A stretch of 64,000 nucleotides of DNA from Massilia aurea (GTDB lineage: Bacteria; Pseudomonadota; Gammaproteobacteria; Burkholderiales; Burkholderiaceae_D), in contig NZ_JACHBX010000003.1 of NCBI RefSeq assembly GCF_014200505.1, forward strand, positions 372,001 through 436,000. The letters run 5' to 3'. Position 1 is the stretch's first letter; each line of letters opens with the position of its first letter. Made by a program: the position numbers and the translations under genes. Shown one piece after another: positions 8,631 to 18,738 of the stretch. The notes under the pieces were generated by a model, which was not told the DNA's origin, did no database searches, and worked only from the letters and a program-made list of their open reading frames with translations.

Positions 8631-8873
8631 TAACGTATTCCTGTCGATCCATCAATGTAGCCGATCATTCCAGGGCAAACCGGTAAAAATAGTATTTCTG
8701 TAATGCATTAGTATTGTTTGTTGCATTTTGCCGTCGCCAGAGAATGTACCCGGCCCGAAGCGCTGGCGCGCGCGCCCCAATCCAATAGCGTCCTACCATG
8801 GCGTGACAGGGCGACGGCTGGTCCAGATCGGGTTGGCCGCGGGCACTGTTCACAACGTTACATGGAGGAACAT

Positions 8874-9548
8874 ATGGGCTACGCAGATCGCGACAAATAT
8901 GGCATGTACAAGGACAGCTCCATCGCAGGTCCGGGACCATCGCTGATGGGGGCTGACACCTTGATTGGCGAAAATGTTGTCAATGCCAACGAAGAAGACC
9001 TTGGTGAGATCAAGGAAATCATGCTCGACATGCAGACCGGTCAGGTTGCTTACGCCGTGCTGGCTTTCGGCGGCTTTTTGGGCATGGGCGAGAAACTGTT
9101 CGCCGTGCCATGGCAGGCGCTGCACCTGGACACGGTCAACAAGCGTTTCGTGCTGGGCGTCGAGAAAGACCGCCTGAAATCCGCGCCCGGTTTCGACAAG
9201 GACGCGTGGCCCGACATGGCTGACTCGATCTGGGCCGGCGACGTCCACGATTTCTATGGCACCGACCCACAGCGTTCGGGCGCACCAACCATGGGATCTG
9301 GTGTCCCGACGGCTGGCATGGGCGGCGCGGCCACCGGCAGCAGCACCTACGCTGGCGGCGCAATGGGCTCGAGCATGGGTTCGAGCATGGGCGCAGGCTC
9401 GGCGGGTTCGGCCAGCGTGGCCGGATCGGGCAGCAGCATGAGCGACTCCTCGCTCAATCAGGGCTCGGGCGCGAGTCTAGATCCACGCGCCGGCAACCTG
9501 GGCGACGACGATGATCTGAGCCGGATCCGGGGCAGCAATATCGGGTAA
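8874..9548 (+). CDS. PRC-barrel domain protein with Gly/Ser/Met tail
   Basis: A 224-residue protein. A PRC-barrel domain occupies about residues 25-100: 'MGADTLIGENVVNANEEDLGEIKEIMLDM', then 'AVLAFGGFLGMGEKLFAVPW'. This is the usual form of stress-related PRC-barrel proteins of betaproteobacteria. The C-terminal half is low-complexity, rich in Gly, Ser, Met and Ala with repeated GSSMGSSMG units, and ends with a more acidic segment. The start at 8874 is chosen because GGAGG lies just before it and the domain begins soon after; the frame is open upstream to 8718. No signal peptide is visible. Function in the family is poorly defined. Confidence 0.75.
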   Translation: MGYADRDKYGMYKDSSIAGPGPSLMGADTLIGENVVNANEEDLGEIKEIMLDMQTGQVAYAVLAFGGFLGMGEKLFAVPWQALHLDTVNKRFVLGVEKDRLKSAPGFDKDAWPDMADSIWAGDVHDFYGTDPQRSGAPTMGSGVPTAGMGGAATGSSTYAGGAMGSSMGSSMGAGSAGSASVAGSGSSMSDSSLNQGSGASLDPRAGNLGDDDDLSRIRGSNIG

Positions 9549-9562
9549 CTGAACGACGACGC

Positions 9563-9617
9563 TGCATGGCTGCGCCAGGCTGACAACCAAGCTGTCAACC
9601 AAGCTGTCAGCCATGCA
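9563..9617. terminator. inverted repeat between convergent genes
   Basis: TGCATGGCTG (9563-9572) and its exact complement CAGCCATGCA (9608-9617) face each other across 35 bases that hold a tandem repeat of 'CAAGCTGTCA'-type units. It lies between the ends of the convergent PRC-barrel and hrpA genes. There is no T run. A shared transcription-end structure is possible. Confidence 0.35.
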
Positions 9618-9623
9618 CCGTCA

Positions 9624-12600
9624 TTACCGCTGCATCGACTCCCACACCTTCTGCAAGCGCTTGGCCGACACCGGCATCGGCGTTCTCAGCTCCTGCGCGA
9701 ACAGCGACACCCGCAGTTCTTCCAGCATCCAGCGGAACTCGATCATGCGCGGATCGTTGTTCTTCGAGCCCATATTCTTGAGCGTGCGCTGGAACTGCGC
9801 CGCCGCCGACTGCCACTCCGCCATCAGCTGCGCATCGCGCGTCGGATTACCGCGCAGCTTCTCCAGCCGCACATTGATCCCCTTCAGGTAGCGCGGGAAG
9901 TGCGCCAGCTGGCTGTACTCGTTGTCCGCGATGAAGCGCTTGTGCACGAGCGCCTGCAACTGCCCCATGATGTCCGCCGACACCGCCTGCGGCAGCGTTT
10001 GCACGCGCTTGGGCATGCCGTGGAATTCAGCCAGCACCTGGCCCGCCAGGCGCGCCACTTCGTTGATCAACAGGCCAATGCGGCCCTTGCCCTGGTCACG
10101 GCGCGCGTTGAACTGCGCCGCATTGAGCGGCAGCGGATCCTGCAGGCAGGCGATGTCGATCGCCTTGGCCACAATCTGGTCGCGCAGGTCTTCCTGCGAA
10201 CCCAGGCTCATGAACTGCATGCCCATGCCCTGCAGGCCGGGGATGTTCTTCTCGGCGAACTTGAGCTGTTCCTTGAACTGCAGCGCGAACAGGCGACGCA
10301 GGCCCACGCGGTGCGTGCGCGCCGCCACGTTCGGGTCGTCGAAGACTTCCAGATCGCAGTGCGTGATCTTGTCGACCAGCGCCGGGAAGCCGATCAGCGT
10401 CAGCTTGCCCTGGTTGATCTCCAGAAGCTCCGGCAAGTCGCCAAACGTCCACGCGGTCAGGCCCGTGTGCTGGCTGCTGGTCGATGCCCCTTTGGCCGAG
10501 GCCACCGCCGGCGCGGCCGGCTGGACGCCCTTGCCCTTGGCCGTTGGCGCTGCAGCGGGTGCAGCTGCAGCTGCAGCTGCACCGGAACCGACTGCGCCAG
10601 GCCGCGCCAGCCGCGCGAGCGAGCTGCTCGACGCCGGCGCCGACTCGGCCATCTTCTGGAAGCTCTCGCGCGCCTGCCCGCCCAACTCCGCCTGGAGCGT
10701 GGCCAGATTGCGGCCCATGTCCAGCTGGCGACTGTGCTCGTCGATCACCTTGAAGTTCATGAACATGTGCGCTGGCAGCGTCTCGATCTTGAAGTCGGCC
10801 GTCAGTACCAGCGTGCCGGTCTGCGCGCGCACATCGGCGATCAGCACGTCGATCAGGTCGCCACGGCCGAACGTGCCGGCCGCGTGGATACGCTCGACGA
10901 ACTTCGCCGCGTAGTCCGGCAGCGGCACACAATGGCGGCGCAGCTTTTGCGGCAACGACTTGAGCAGCAGGTGCACCTTTTCCTTGATCATGCCCGGCAC
11001 CAGCCACGCCGCGCGCTCCTGCGGAATCTGGTTCAGTGCGAACAGCGGCACGGCCAGCGTGACGCCATCGCGCACGCTGCCCGGCTCGAAGTGGTACGAC
11101 AGCCCCATCTCGATGCCGGTGACGGTCATCGTCTTCGGGAACAGCTCGGTGGTGATGCCGGCCGCCTCGTGCCGCATCAGTTCTTCGCGGTTCAGGTACA
11201 GCAGCTTTGGGTTCTCGCGCGCGACGTCCTTGTACCACTTCTCGAAGCCGGCGCCATTGACGATGTCGCGCGGGATCTCGCTGTCGTAGAAGGCCGCGAT
11301 CAGCTGGTCGTCCACCAGCACGTCCTGGCGGCGCGACTTGTGCTCGAGGTTCTCGATGTCCTTCACCAGCTTGTGGTTGTGGATGTAGAACGGCAGGCGC
11401 GTTTCATAGTCGCCCGCGACCAGCGCGTCGCGGATGAAGATCTCGCGCGCTTCGGTTGGATTGCGCTGGCCGTAGTTGATGCGGCGCGCGCCGTAGATGA
11501 CGATGCCGTGCAGCGTCGCGCGTTCGAGCGCCGTGACCTGCGCCTGCTTTTTCTCCCAGCGCGGCTCGCCCCAGGATTTTTTCAGCAGGTGCGCGCCGAC
11601 CTTCTCGACCCACTCCGGCTGGATCTGCGCGATCGTGCGCGCATACAGGCGCGTGGTTTCGACCAGTTCGGCCGCCATGATCCAGCGCCCTGCCTTCTTG
11701 CCCAGCGTCGAGCCGGGCCAGATGTGAAACTTGATGCCGCGCGCGCCCAGGTAGATGCCGGCCTGCTCGTCCTCGGCCTTGAAGCCGATATTGCCCAGCA
11801 AGCCGGTGAGCAGCGAGATATGCAGCTGCTCGTAGGTCGCCGGCGACTCGTTCAGGCGCCAGCCCTGCTCGCGCACGATGGTCAGCAACTGCGAGTGCAC
11901 ATCGCGCCACTCGCGCAGGCGCACCTGCGACAGGAAGTTGGCGCGGCAGTTTTCCTGCAACTGGCGATTGGTTTTCTTGTGTTCGATCGCGTCTTCGAAC
12001 CAGGCCCAGATCTTCAGGTAGCTGAGGAACTCCGAGCGCTCGTCGGCGAATTTCTTGTGTTTCTCGTCGGCCTGCTGCTGGTATTCGATGGGACGGTCGC
12101 GAGGGTCTTGCGTCGACAGGGCCGAGGCCACGATCAGCATCTCGGTCAGGCAGCCGTTGTCGAGCGCCGCGAGGATCATGCGGCCCACGCGCGGGTCGAG
12201 CGGCAGCTTGGCCAGCTTGCGGCCCAAGGGCGTGAGTTCATTGGTGTCGTCGACCGCGCCAACTTCTTGCAGCAGCTGGTAGCCGTCGGCGATTGCACGG
12301 CCTTGCGGCGCCTCGATGAACGGGAACGTCTCCACGTCCGTCAGGCGCAGCGCCTTCATGCGCAGGATGACGGCGGCCAGCGACGAGCGCAGGATTTCGG
12401 GCTCGGTAAATTTGGGACGCTTGAGGAAATCGTCTTCTTCGAACAGGCGGATGCAGACGCCATCGGCCACGCGGCCGCAGCGACCGGCGCGCTGATTGGC
12501 AGCCGACTGCGCGATCGGCTCGACCTGCAGCTGCTCGACCTTGTTCCTGAAGCTGTAGCGCTTTACACGCGCCAGGCCCGTGTCGACCACATAGCGGATG

Positions 12601-13748
12601 CCCGGCACCGTCAGCGACGTTTCGGCCACGTTGGTCGACAACACGATGCGGCGCGCATTCGTCGTGCGGAACACGCGATCCTGCTCTTCGACCGACAGGC
12701 GCGCGAACAGCGGCAGGATCTCGACATGCGGCGGATGGTGCTTGCGCAGCGCGTCGGCGCAATCACGGATCTCGCGCTCGCCCGGCAAGAACACGAGCAC
12801 GTCGCCCTGCCCCAGGCGGCACACTTCATCGACGCCGTCGACGACAGCGTCCATCAGGTCGCGCTTGTCGCGCGCGGCTTGCGCTCTCGGCGCGAGGTTC
12901 GGTGCAGCATCTGAGGCCTGTGCAGGCTTGGGCGTATTGACACCCGCGACCGGATCGCGATCGACCGCGCGATAACGCACTTCAACCGCATACAGACGGC
13001 CCGACACCTCGATCACCGGCGCCGGTTTCAGGTCCGCCCCATCGCCCTTGCCGAAGTGGCGCGCAAAGCGCTCGGCGTCGATCGTCGCCGACGTGATGAT
13101 GATCTTCAGGTCAGGCCGGCGCGGCATCAGCTGCTTCAGATAGCCGAGCAAAAAGTCGATGTTCAGGCTGCGCTCGTGCGCCTCGTCGATGATGATCGTG
13201 TCGTAGTTGCGCAGCAGCGGATCGGTCTGCGTTTCGGCCAGCAGGATACCGTCGGTCATCAGCTTGATCGACGCGCCCTTTTGCAGCGTGTCGTTGAAGC
13301 GCACCTTGAAGCCCACGTGCTCGCCCAGCGGCGTGCCCAGTTCCTGCGCGATGCGCTTGGCGGTGGACGACGCGGCGATCCGGCGCGGCTGCGTGTGGCC
13401 GATCAGGCCCTTACTGCCGCGGCCCAGCTCCAGGCAGATCTTCGGCAGCTGGGTTGTCTTGCCCGAACCGGTTTCACCCGAGACGATGACCACCTGGTTT
13501 TCCTGGATCGCCTTGGCGATTTCGGCGCGCCGGCCCGAGACCGGCAAGTCTTCGGGGAAGGTAATCGGCGGCAGCGGGTTGCGCTCGCGCGGCACCTCCT
13601 CGCGGTGCGGCCGCTGCTGGCGTGGCTGCCCCTCGCCACGCGCGCGGCGTGGACGTGGTTGGGCAGATGCAGGGGCCGAAGTAGCGTTGGAGGTGGCGTC
13701 TACGGCGCGCGCCGGTCGTTGCGAAGGCTTGTTACTCTGTTCAGACAT
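9624..13748 (-). CDS. hrpA: ATP-dependent RNA helicase HrpA
   Basis: A 1374-residue DEAH-box RNA helicase, a ribosome-associated family. An Arg/Ala/Pro-rich basic N-terminus of about 60 residues precedes the helicase core: Walker A GETGSGKTTQLP, the DEAHERS motif, SATIDAERF, and motif VI QRAGRCGRVADGVC. The HA2, OB-fold and DUF3418-type C-terminal regions follow, and the length is near that of E. coli HrpA (about 1300). An Ala/Pro-rich linker in the C-terminal third is encoded by a short GCAGCT-like repeat (about 10550-10585), an unusual low-complexity insertion. The start codon is only about 50 bases from argA on the other strand, so the two share a promoter region. Confidence 0.96.
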   Translation of the reverse strand: MSEQSNKPSQRPARAVDATSNATSAPASAQPRPRRARGEGQPRQQRPHREEVPRERNPLPPITFPEDLPVSGRRAEIAKAIQENQVVIVSGETGSGKTTQLPKICLELGRGSKGLIGHTQPRRIAASSTAKRIAQELGTPLGEHVGFKVRFNDTLQKGASIKLMTDGILLAETQTDPLLRNYDTIIIDEAHERSLNIDFLLGYLKQLMPRRPDLKIIITSATIDAERFARHFGKGDGADLKPAPVIEVSGRLYAVEVRYRAVDRDPVAGVNTPKPAQASDAAPNLAPRAQAARDKRDLMDAVVDGVDEVCRLGQGDVLVFLPGEREIRDCADALRKHHPPHVEILPLFARLSVEEQDRVFRTTNARRIVLSTNVAETSLTVPGIRYVVDTGLARVKRYSFRNKVEQLQVEPIAQSAANQRAGRCGRVADGVCIRLFEEDDFLKRPKFTEPEILRSSLAAVILRMKALRLTDVETFPFIEAPQGRAIADGYQLLQEVGAVDDTNELTPLGRKLAKLPLDPRVGRMILAALDNGCLTEMLIVASALSTQDPRDRPIEYQQQADEKHKKFADERSEFLSYLKIWAWFEDAIEHKKTNRQLQENCRANFLSQVRLREWRDVHSQLLTIVREQGWRLNESPATYEQLHISLLTGLLGNIGFKAEDEQAGIYLGARGIKFHIWPGSTLGKKAGRWIMAAELVETTRLYARTIAQIQPEWVEKVGAHLLKKSWGEPRWEKKQAQVTALERATLHGIVIYGARRINYGQRNPTEAREIFIRDALVAGDYETRLPFYIHNHKLVKDIENLEHKSRRQDVLVDDQLIAAFYDSEIPRDIVNGAGFEKWYKDVARENPKLLYLNREELMRHEAAGITTELFPKTMTVTGIEMGLSYHFEPGSVRDGVTLAVPLFALNQIPQERAAWLVPGMIKEKVHLLLKSLPQKLRRHCVPLPDYAAKFVERIHAAGTFGRGDLIDVLIADVRAQTGTLVLTADFKIETLPAHMFMNFKVIDEHSRQLDMGRNLATLQAELGGQARESFQKMAESAPASSSSLARLARPGAVGSGAAAAAAAPAAAPTAKGKGVQPAAPAVASAKGASTSSQHTGLTAWTFGDLPELLEINQGKLTLIGFPALVDKITHCDLEVFDDPNVAARTHRVGLRRLFALQFKEQLKFAEKNIPGLQGMGMQFMSLGSQEDLRDQIVAKAIDIACLQDPLPLNAAQFNARRDQGKGRIGLLINEVARLAGQVLAEFHGMPKRVQTLPQAVSADIMGQLQALVHKRFIADNEYSQLAHFPRYLKGINVRLEKLRGNPTRDAQLMAEWQSAAAQFQRTLKNMGSKNNDPRMIEFRWMLEELRVSLFAQELRTPMPVSAKRLQKVWESMQR

Positions 13749-13789
13749 TGATTTTTACAAGGTTTTGGTGCGCACATCGCGCAGCGAAT

Positions 13790-13795
13790 TATAAT
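13790..13795 (+). promoter_or_regulatory. consensus -10 box in front of argA
   Basis: A perfect TATAAT ends eight bases before the ATG at 13803. A weak TTGGTG at 13765-13770 could be the -35 box, but its spacing is long at 19 bases. If used, transcription would begin at about the start codon itself, leaving little or no leader. Confidence 0.5.
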
Positions 13796-13802
13796 GCGGC
13801 AA

Positions 13803-15116
13803 ATGGAAACTCCTACCCAATTCGTCCAGTGGCTGCGCTCGGTCGCGCCGTACATTCACGCATTCGGCGGCAAGACCTTCGTGGTCGCCTTCCCCGGCGA
13901 GCTCGTTGCTGCCGGCGCACTACCGGTACTGGCGCAGGACTTGTCACTACTGGTTGGCCTGGGCATCCGGATCGTGCTGGTGCACGGCTCGCGTCCACAG
14001 GTGGCCGAACAGCTCGATCTGCGTAACGTCGAGGGGCGCTTTCACAACGGCGTGCGCGTCACCGACACCGCCGCCCTCGAATGCGCGAAAGAAGCCGCCG
14101 GCGAACTGCGTCTCGATATCGAAGCCGCCTTCAGCCAGGGCCTGCCCAACACGCCGATGTCCAACGCCCAGATCAGCATCGTCTCGGGCAACTTCGTCGT
14201 CGCCCGCCCGCTTGGCGTGATCGACGGCGTCGACTTCGAACTCACGGGCGTCACGCGCAAGATCGCCGCCGAGAAAATTCACCCGATCCTGCAGACCGAA
14301 GACAACCTGGTGCTGCTCTCGCCGCTGGGTTTCTCGCCCACCGGCGAAATCTTCAACCTGACACTGGAAGACGTCGCCGCATCGGCCGCCATCGCGCTGC
14401 ACGCCGACAAGCTGATCTTCATTACCGAAACGCCGATGATCGTCGACGCCGCCGGCACCGAGATCCGCGAGCTGTCGTCGCACATGGCCGAAGCCGTGCT
14501 GCAGGCGGGCTTTTTGTCCGACTCGGCCGCGTTCTACATGGAGCACGCGATCAAGGCCTGCAATGCCGGCGTCGATCGCGCCCATATCATTCCGTTCGAG
14601 ATGGACGGCTCGGCGCTGCTCGAGGTCTTCACGCACGATGGCGTGGGCACCATGATCAGCCACGAGAACCTCGAAAGCCTGCGTCAGGCCACAATTGAGG
14701 ACGTTGGCGGAATTATCAAGCTCATCGAGCCACTCGAAGCCGACGGCACGCTGGTCTATCGCGGCCGCGAGCTGATCGAACGCGAGATCGACCAGTTCTC
14801 GGTGATCGACCACGATGGCGTGATCTTCGGCTGCGCCGCGCTGTATCCGTTCCCCGAATCGAAGATGGGCGAGATGGCCTGCCTGACCGTGAGCCAGGAT
14901 GCGCAGACGCAGGGCGACGGTGAGCGCATCCTCAAGCACATGGAAAACCGCGCCCGCGCGGCCGGCCTGACCAAGCTGTTCGTGCTGACCACGCGCACGT
15001 CGCACTGGTTCAAGAAGCGCGGCTTCGTGCCGGCCACGGTGGACGACCTGCCGAAAGACCGGCAGCACATGTACAACTGGCAGCGCCGCTCACAGGTCTT
15101 GATCAAGACTTTATAA
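13803..15116 (+). CDS. argA: N-acetylglutamate synthase (amino-acid N-acetyltransferase)
   Basis: A 437-residue enzyme making N-acetyl-L-glutamate from glutamate and acetyl-CoA, the first step of arginine synthesis. The N-terminal two thirds is an amino-acid-kinase-like domain ('GIRIVLVHGSRPQVAEQL', 'LLSPLGFSPTGEIFNL'), the arginine-sensing part of this family. The C-terminal third is a GNAT acetyltransferase domain ('GEMACLTVSQD', then 'GDGERILKHMENRARAAG' and 'SHWFKKRGFVPA'). Length matches bacterial ArgA (about 440). I prefer the ATG at 13803 because the in-frame ATG at 13794 overlaps a TATAAT box. The gene diverges from hrpA and is followed by yggX. Confidence 0.96.
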   Translation: METPTQFVQWLRSVAPYIHAFGGKTFVVAFPGELVAAGALPVLAQDLSLLVGLGIRIVLVHGSRPQVAEQLDLRNVEGRFHNGVRVTDTAALECAKEAAGELRLDIEAAFSQGLPNTPMSNAQISIVSGNFVVARPLGVIDGVDFELTGVTRKIAAEKIHPILQTEDNLVLLSPLGFSPTGEIFNLTLEDVAASAAIALHADKLIFITETPMIVDAAGTEIRELSSHMAEAVLQAGFLSDSAAFYMEHAIKACNAGVDRAHIIPFEMDGSALLEVFTHDGVGTMISHENLESLRQATIEDVGGIIKLIEPLEADGTLVYRGRELIEREIDQFSVIDHDGVIFGCAALYPFPESKMGEMACLTVSQDAQTQGDGERILKHMENRARAAGLTKLFVLTTRTSHWFKKRGFVPATVDDLPKDRQHMYNWQRRSQVLIKTL

Positions 15117-15164
15117 TACGCGTCTTACATGAACGAATCACCGAACGAATAACAGGAGTACTCG

Positions 15165-15437
15165 ATGGCCCGCACCGTCCACTGCATCAAACTGAACAAG
15201 GAAGCCGAAGGCCTGGATTACCCACCGGTCCCTGGCGAGATGGGCAAGAAGCTGTACCTGCAGGTGTCGAAAGAAGCCTGGCAGGCATGGCTCAAGCACC
15301 AGACCATGCTGATCAACGAAAACCGCCTGAACCTGGCCGACGACCGCGCGCGCAAATACCTGGCGACGCAGCTGGAGAAGCACTTCTTCGGCGAAGGCGC
15401 CGACCAGGCAATGGGCTACGTGCCGCCACCGGTGTAA
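15165..15437 (+). CDS. yggX: oxidative damage protection / Fe(2+)-trafficking protein YggX
   Basis: A 90-residue cytoplasmic protein matching YggX along its whole length: '[19 protein letters not shown]', '[17 protein letters not shown]' and '[18 protein letters not shown]' are all diagnostic. YggX helps protect iron-sulfur proteins from oxidative damage. The start has an ACAGGAG ribosome site. It lies about 50 bases after argA. A TATAAT at 15112-15117, overlapping the argA stop, might give it its own promoter, though no good -35 was found. A palindromic repeat follows and may end transcription. Confidence 0.95.
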   Translation: MARTVHCIKLNKEAEGLDYPPVPGEMGKKLYLQVSKEAWQAWLKHQTMLINENRLNLADDRARKYLATQLEKHFFGEGADQAMGYVPPPV

Positions 15438-15479
15438 GCCAAATAGCACACGCCCGCATTCAACCACTGCACTAAAAAC

Positions 15480-15582
15480 CGTCATTCCCGCGCAGGCGGG
15501 AATCCAGGTCAGATGCCTGCCACTTCGATCAACGAAGTCGGTATGCTGGAAAACCTGGATTCCCTCCTTCGCGGGAATGACG
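15480..15582. repeat. 103-bp MITE-like repeat with 30-bp terminal inverted repeats
   Basis: The two ends, 15480-15509 and 15553-15582, are inverted copies over 30 bp with two mismatches, beginning CGTCATTCCCGCG and ending GGGAATCCAGGT. Each end can itself fold (TTCCCGC with GCGGGAA). The middle contains a third hairpin, ACTTCG/CGAAGT. The motif 'GTCATTCCCGC...GCGGGAATCCAG' is a widespread dispersed palindrome of proteobacterial genomes. It lies between the convergent yggX and lipoprotein genes, where it may also serve as a two-way terminator. Confidence 0.85.
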
Positions 15583-15610
15583 TTTTATGGCTGCGGGTTC
15601 AATCAAATCA

Positions 15611-15937
15611 TTACATCTTTTTGCACTGGCGCAGCTCGCAGCGCGCCATGAACACCTGGCCATTCTGGCACTGCATCCGGTAGACCTCGATCGGCCCCGG
15701 CTCGGTCACCAGGCCCGCGCCCTGCGTGCTGGTGCAGGCCTGCGCCTTGGCCAGCTTTTCGACCGTGTGCGACGACTCCCCGACCTTGAACGGCGTGCGC
15801 TGGATCGCCGTCACGTCGGTCGACGCCGCCGGCGCCACAACGGCAGGCTCGGACAGGTCAATCGAACTGCCAAAGACAGAACAACCTGCCAGCAAGGCAG
15901 CGAGCGAAGAAACGGACAGCAGCAGCGCACGATTCAT
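15611..15937 (-). CDS. small lipoprotein of unknown function
   Basis: A 108-residue lipoprotein: basic start, hydrophobic stretch, and lipobox LLAGC with the lipidated Cys at residue 18. The mature part has four more cysteines in its C-terminal half, ending 'YRMQCQNGQVFMARCELRQCKKM', which could form disulfides in the periplasm. It starts 14 bases after the rpiA stop and is probably in the same transcript. No family recognised with confidence. Confidence 0.7.
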   Translation of the reverse strand: MNRALLLSVSSLAALLAGCSVFGSSIDLSEPAVVAPAASTDVTAIQRTPFKVGESSHTVEKLAKAQACTSTQGAGLVTEPGPIEVYRMQCQNGQVFMARCELRQCKKM

Positions 15938-15951
15938 GGTCGGGTTTCTGG

Positions 15952-16629
15952 TTACAGCGAAAGGATCTTGACGCCGTCCGCCGTGCCAAGCAGGCAGACA
16001 TCGGCGCCGGCTTTGGCGAACAGGCCAACGGCGATCACGCCGACGATCTGGTTGATGTTTTCTTCCAGCGCCACCGGATCGGTGATCTTGAGGCCTGCCA
16101 CGTCGATCAGCTCACCGCCGTTGTCGGTGATGAACGGCTGATCGGTACCAGCCTTGAGGCGCAACTTTGGCTGGCCGCCCAGCGCCGCCAGCTGGCGCAT
16201 CACCGAAGCGCGCGCCATCGGGATCACTTCGACCGGCAGCGCGAATGCACCCAGCGTCTCGACCAGCTTGGAGCCGTCGGCGATGCAGACGAATTTCTTT
16301 GCCACCGACGCGACGATTTTCTCGCGCGTGAGCGCTGCACCGCCGCCCTTGATCATCGCGCCCTGCGCGTTGATTTCGTCGGCGCCGTCGATGTAGACGG
16401 CCATCGACTCGACGTCGTTCAGGTCGAACACGGGAATGCCGTGGCCGCGCAGGCGGCTAGCCGTGGCTTCGGACGACGCGACGGTGCCCTTGATGCGGTC
16501 CTTGATCTTGGCCAGTTCGTCAATGAAGAAGTTGGCGGTCGAGCCGGTGCCCACACCGATGATTTCACCCTCGACCACGTAATCGATGGCGGCGCGCGCT
16601 ACGGCTTGTTTCAGTTCGTCTTGAGTCAT
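15952..16629 (-). CDS. rpiA: ribose-5-phosphate isomerase A
   Basis: A 225-residue enzyme interconverting ribose 5-phosphate and ribulose 5-phosphate in the non-oxidative pentose phosphate pathway. Family segments in order: [15 protein letters not shown] (about 26-40, phosphate loop), '[15 protein letters not shown]', 'YIDGADEIN' with the catalytic region, and '[14 protein letters not shown]'. Length is standard. The gene is divergent from the MacA-like operon and is followed at once by the small lipoprotein gene. Confidence 0.97.
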   Translation of the reverse strand: MTQDELKQAVARAAIDYVVEGEIIGVGTGSTANFFIDELAKIKDRIKGTVASSEATASRLRGHGIPVFDLNDVESMAVYIDGADEINAQGAMIKGGGAALTREKIVASVAKKFVCIADGSKLVETLGAFALPVEVIPMARASVMRQLAALGGQPKLRLKAGTDQPFITDNGGELIDVAGLKITDPVALEENINQIVGVIAVGLFAKAGADVCLLGTADGVKILSL

Positions 16630-16801
16630 GATGCTTCGGTAAAAAAGGAATACGCCATTCTAGCGGATCGGCGCCGCCCTTTTTCCAAAATTGGCGGGGC
16701 TGCGCCGCCAAATTCAGGCCTGCCAATGCGCCATGCATTGCCATTCCCGCACGGGTGCATCAAACTCGGCCTTTACTTGGTATTTATCTGGCATACATAC
16801 A

Positions 16802-18003
16802 ATGAACATCTTCACCAGGAAGCGCGTTGTCATCGCCGTTGCCGTCCTCGCCGCTGTCGCCGTTGCCGTTGCTGTCGTCAAGCGCAAGGACGACACCGTA
16901 CCGCCATCAAAATACCGCAGCACCGTCGTCGATCGCGGCGCCATCAACCAGACCGTGACCGCCACCGGCACCATCAATCCGGTCGCCCTGATCAATGTCG
17001 GCTCGCAGGTGTCGGGCACCGTGGCCGAACTGAATGCCGACTTCAACGACCGCGTGAAAAAGGGCCAGGTGCTGCTCAAGCTCGAGCCGACCATCTTCAA
17101 TGCCCAGGTGCGCCAGGCCGAAGCGAACATCGCGTCGGCGCGCGCTAGCCTGCGCCTGGCCCAGGCCACGTTCGAGCGCAACGAGCAGCTGGTGGCGCAG
17201 AACTTCCTGTCCGGCCTCGCGCTCGACCAGTCCAAGCGCGAGATGCAGGTCGCCCAGGCCAACCTGACGCTGGCGCAGGCGCAGCACGACCGCGCCAGGG
17301 CGGACCTGAACAACAGCGTGATCCGCTCGCCGATCGACGGTGTCGTGATCAAGCGCACGATCGACCTGGGCCAGACCGTCGCGGCATCGTTCAACACGCC
17401 GAACCTGTTCCAGATCGCCCAAGACCTGACCAAGATGCAGATCGATACCAGCGTATCCGAAGCCGACGTCGGCCAGCTCAAGGACGGCCTGCCGGCGCGC
17501 TTCGTCGTCGACGCCTATCCCGACCGCGAATTTGCCGCCATCATGCGCCAGTTCCGTCTTGCGCCGAACGTCGTGCAGAACGTCGTCACGTACAACGTGG
17601 TGCTCGACGTCGACAACGTCGACGAACTGCTCAAGCCCGGCATGACGGCGCAGGTGCGGCTGGTGGTGGCGAATCGTCCGGACGTGCTGCGCATCCCGAC
17701 CACCGCGCTGCGCTTCCGGCTGTCGGAAGAAGAGCAGGAGGCCGAGCGCAAGCGTAACAAGGACGCCAAGCCGGTCGCCGCTGCTGCTCTCCCGGCGCCT
17801 GTCAAGGACGACGACATCGCGTTTCGCAACGCGAGCGACACCACGCGCATGTTCAAGATTTACAAGCTCGACGCGATGAACCGGCCGCAGCCCGTCGACA
17901 TCCGCGCCGGTCTGTCGAACTTCCGCTATACCGAAGTGGTATCGGGCGACCTGAAGCCGGGCGACCGCGTCGTCACCCGCTCGCTGGCCACGCCGGACAA
18001 TCC

Positions 18004-18007
<4 letters not shown>
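16802..18007 (+). CDS. MacA-like periplasmic adaptor (HlyD/RND adaptor family)
   Basis: A 401-residue membrane-fusion protein with one N-terminal membrane helix (about residues 8-26). A barrel-sandwich/lipoyl half is visible in 'NPVALINVGSQVSGTVAEL'. A long coiled-coil hairpin follows (about 100-175, rich in Ala, Gln and Glu), and then the second lipoyl half 'IRSPIDGVVIKRTIDLGQ'. It should link the inner-membrane ABC pump made by the next two genes to an outer-membrane channel. The start at 16802 is chosen because the hydrophobic anchor begins there; the frame is open to 16691 and the ribosome site is weak. The stop overlaps the next start by 4 bases. No TolC-type gene is adjacent. Confidence 0.9.

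Positions 18008-18734
<727 letters not shown>

Positions 18735-18738
<4 letters not shown>

Noticed and set aside
9900..12914. 1004-codon open frame opposite hrpA
   Set aside because: It is antisense to a clear full-length hrpA and is rich in Arg, Gln and His as expected of a high-GC shadow frame. It has no ribosome site or domain.
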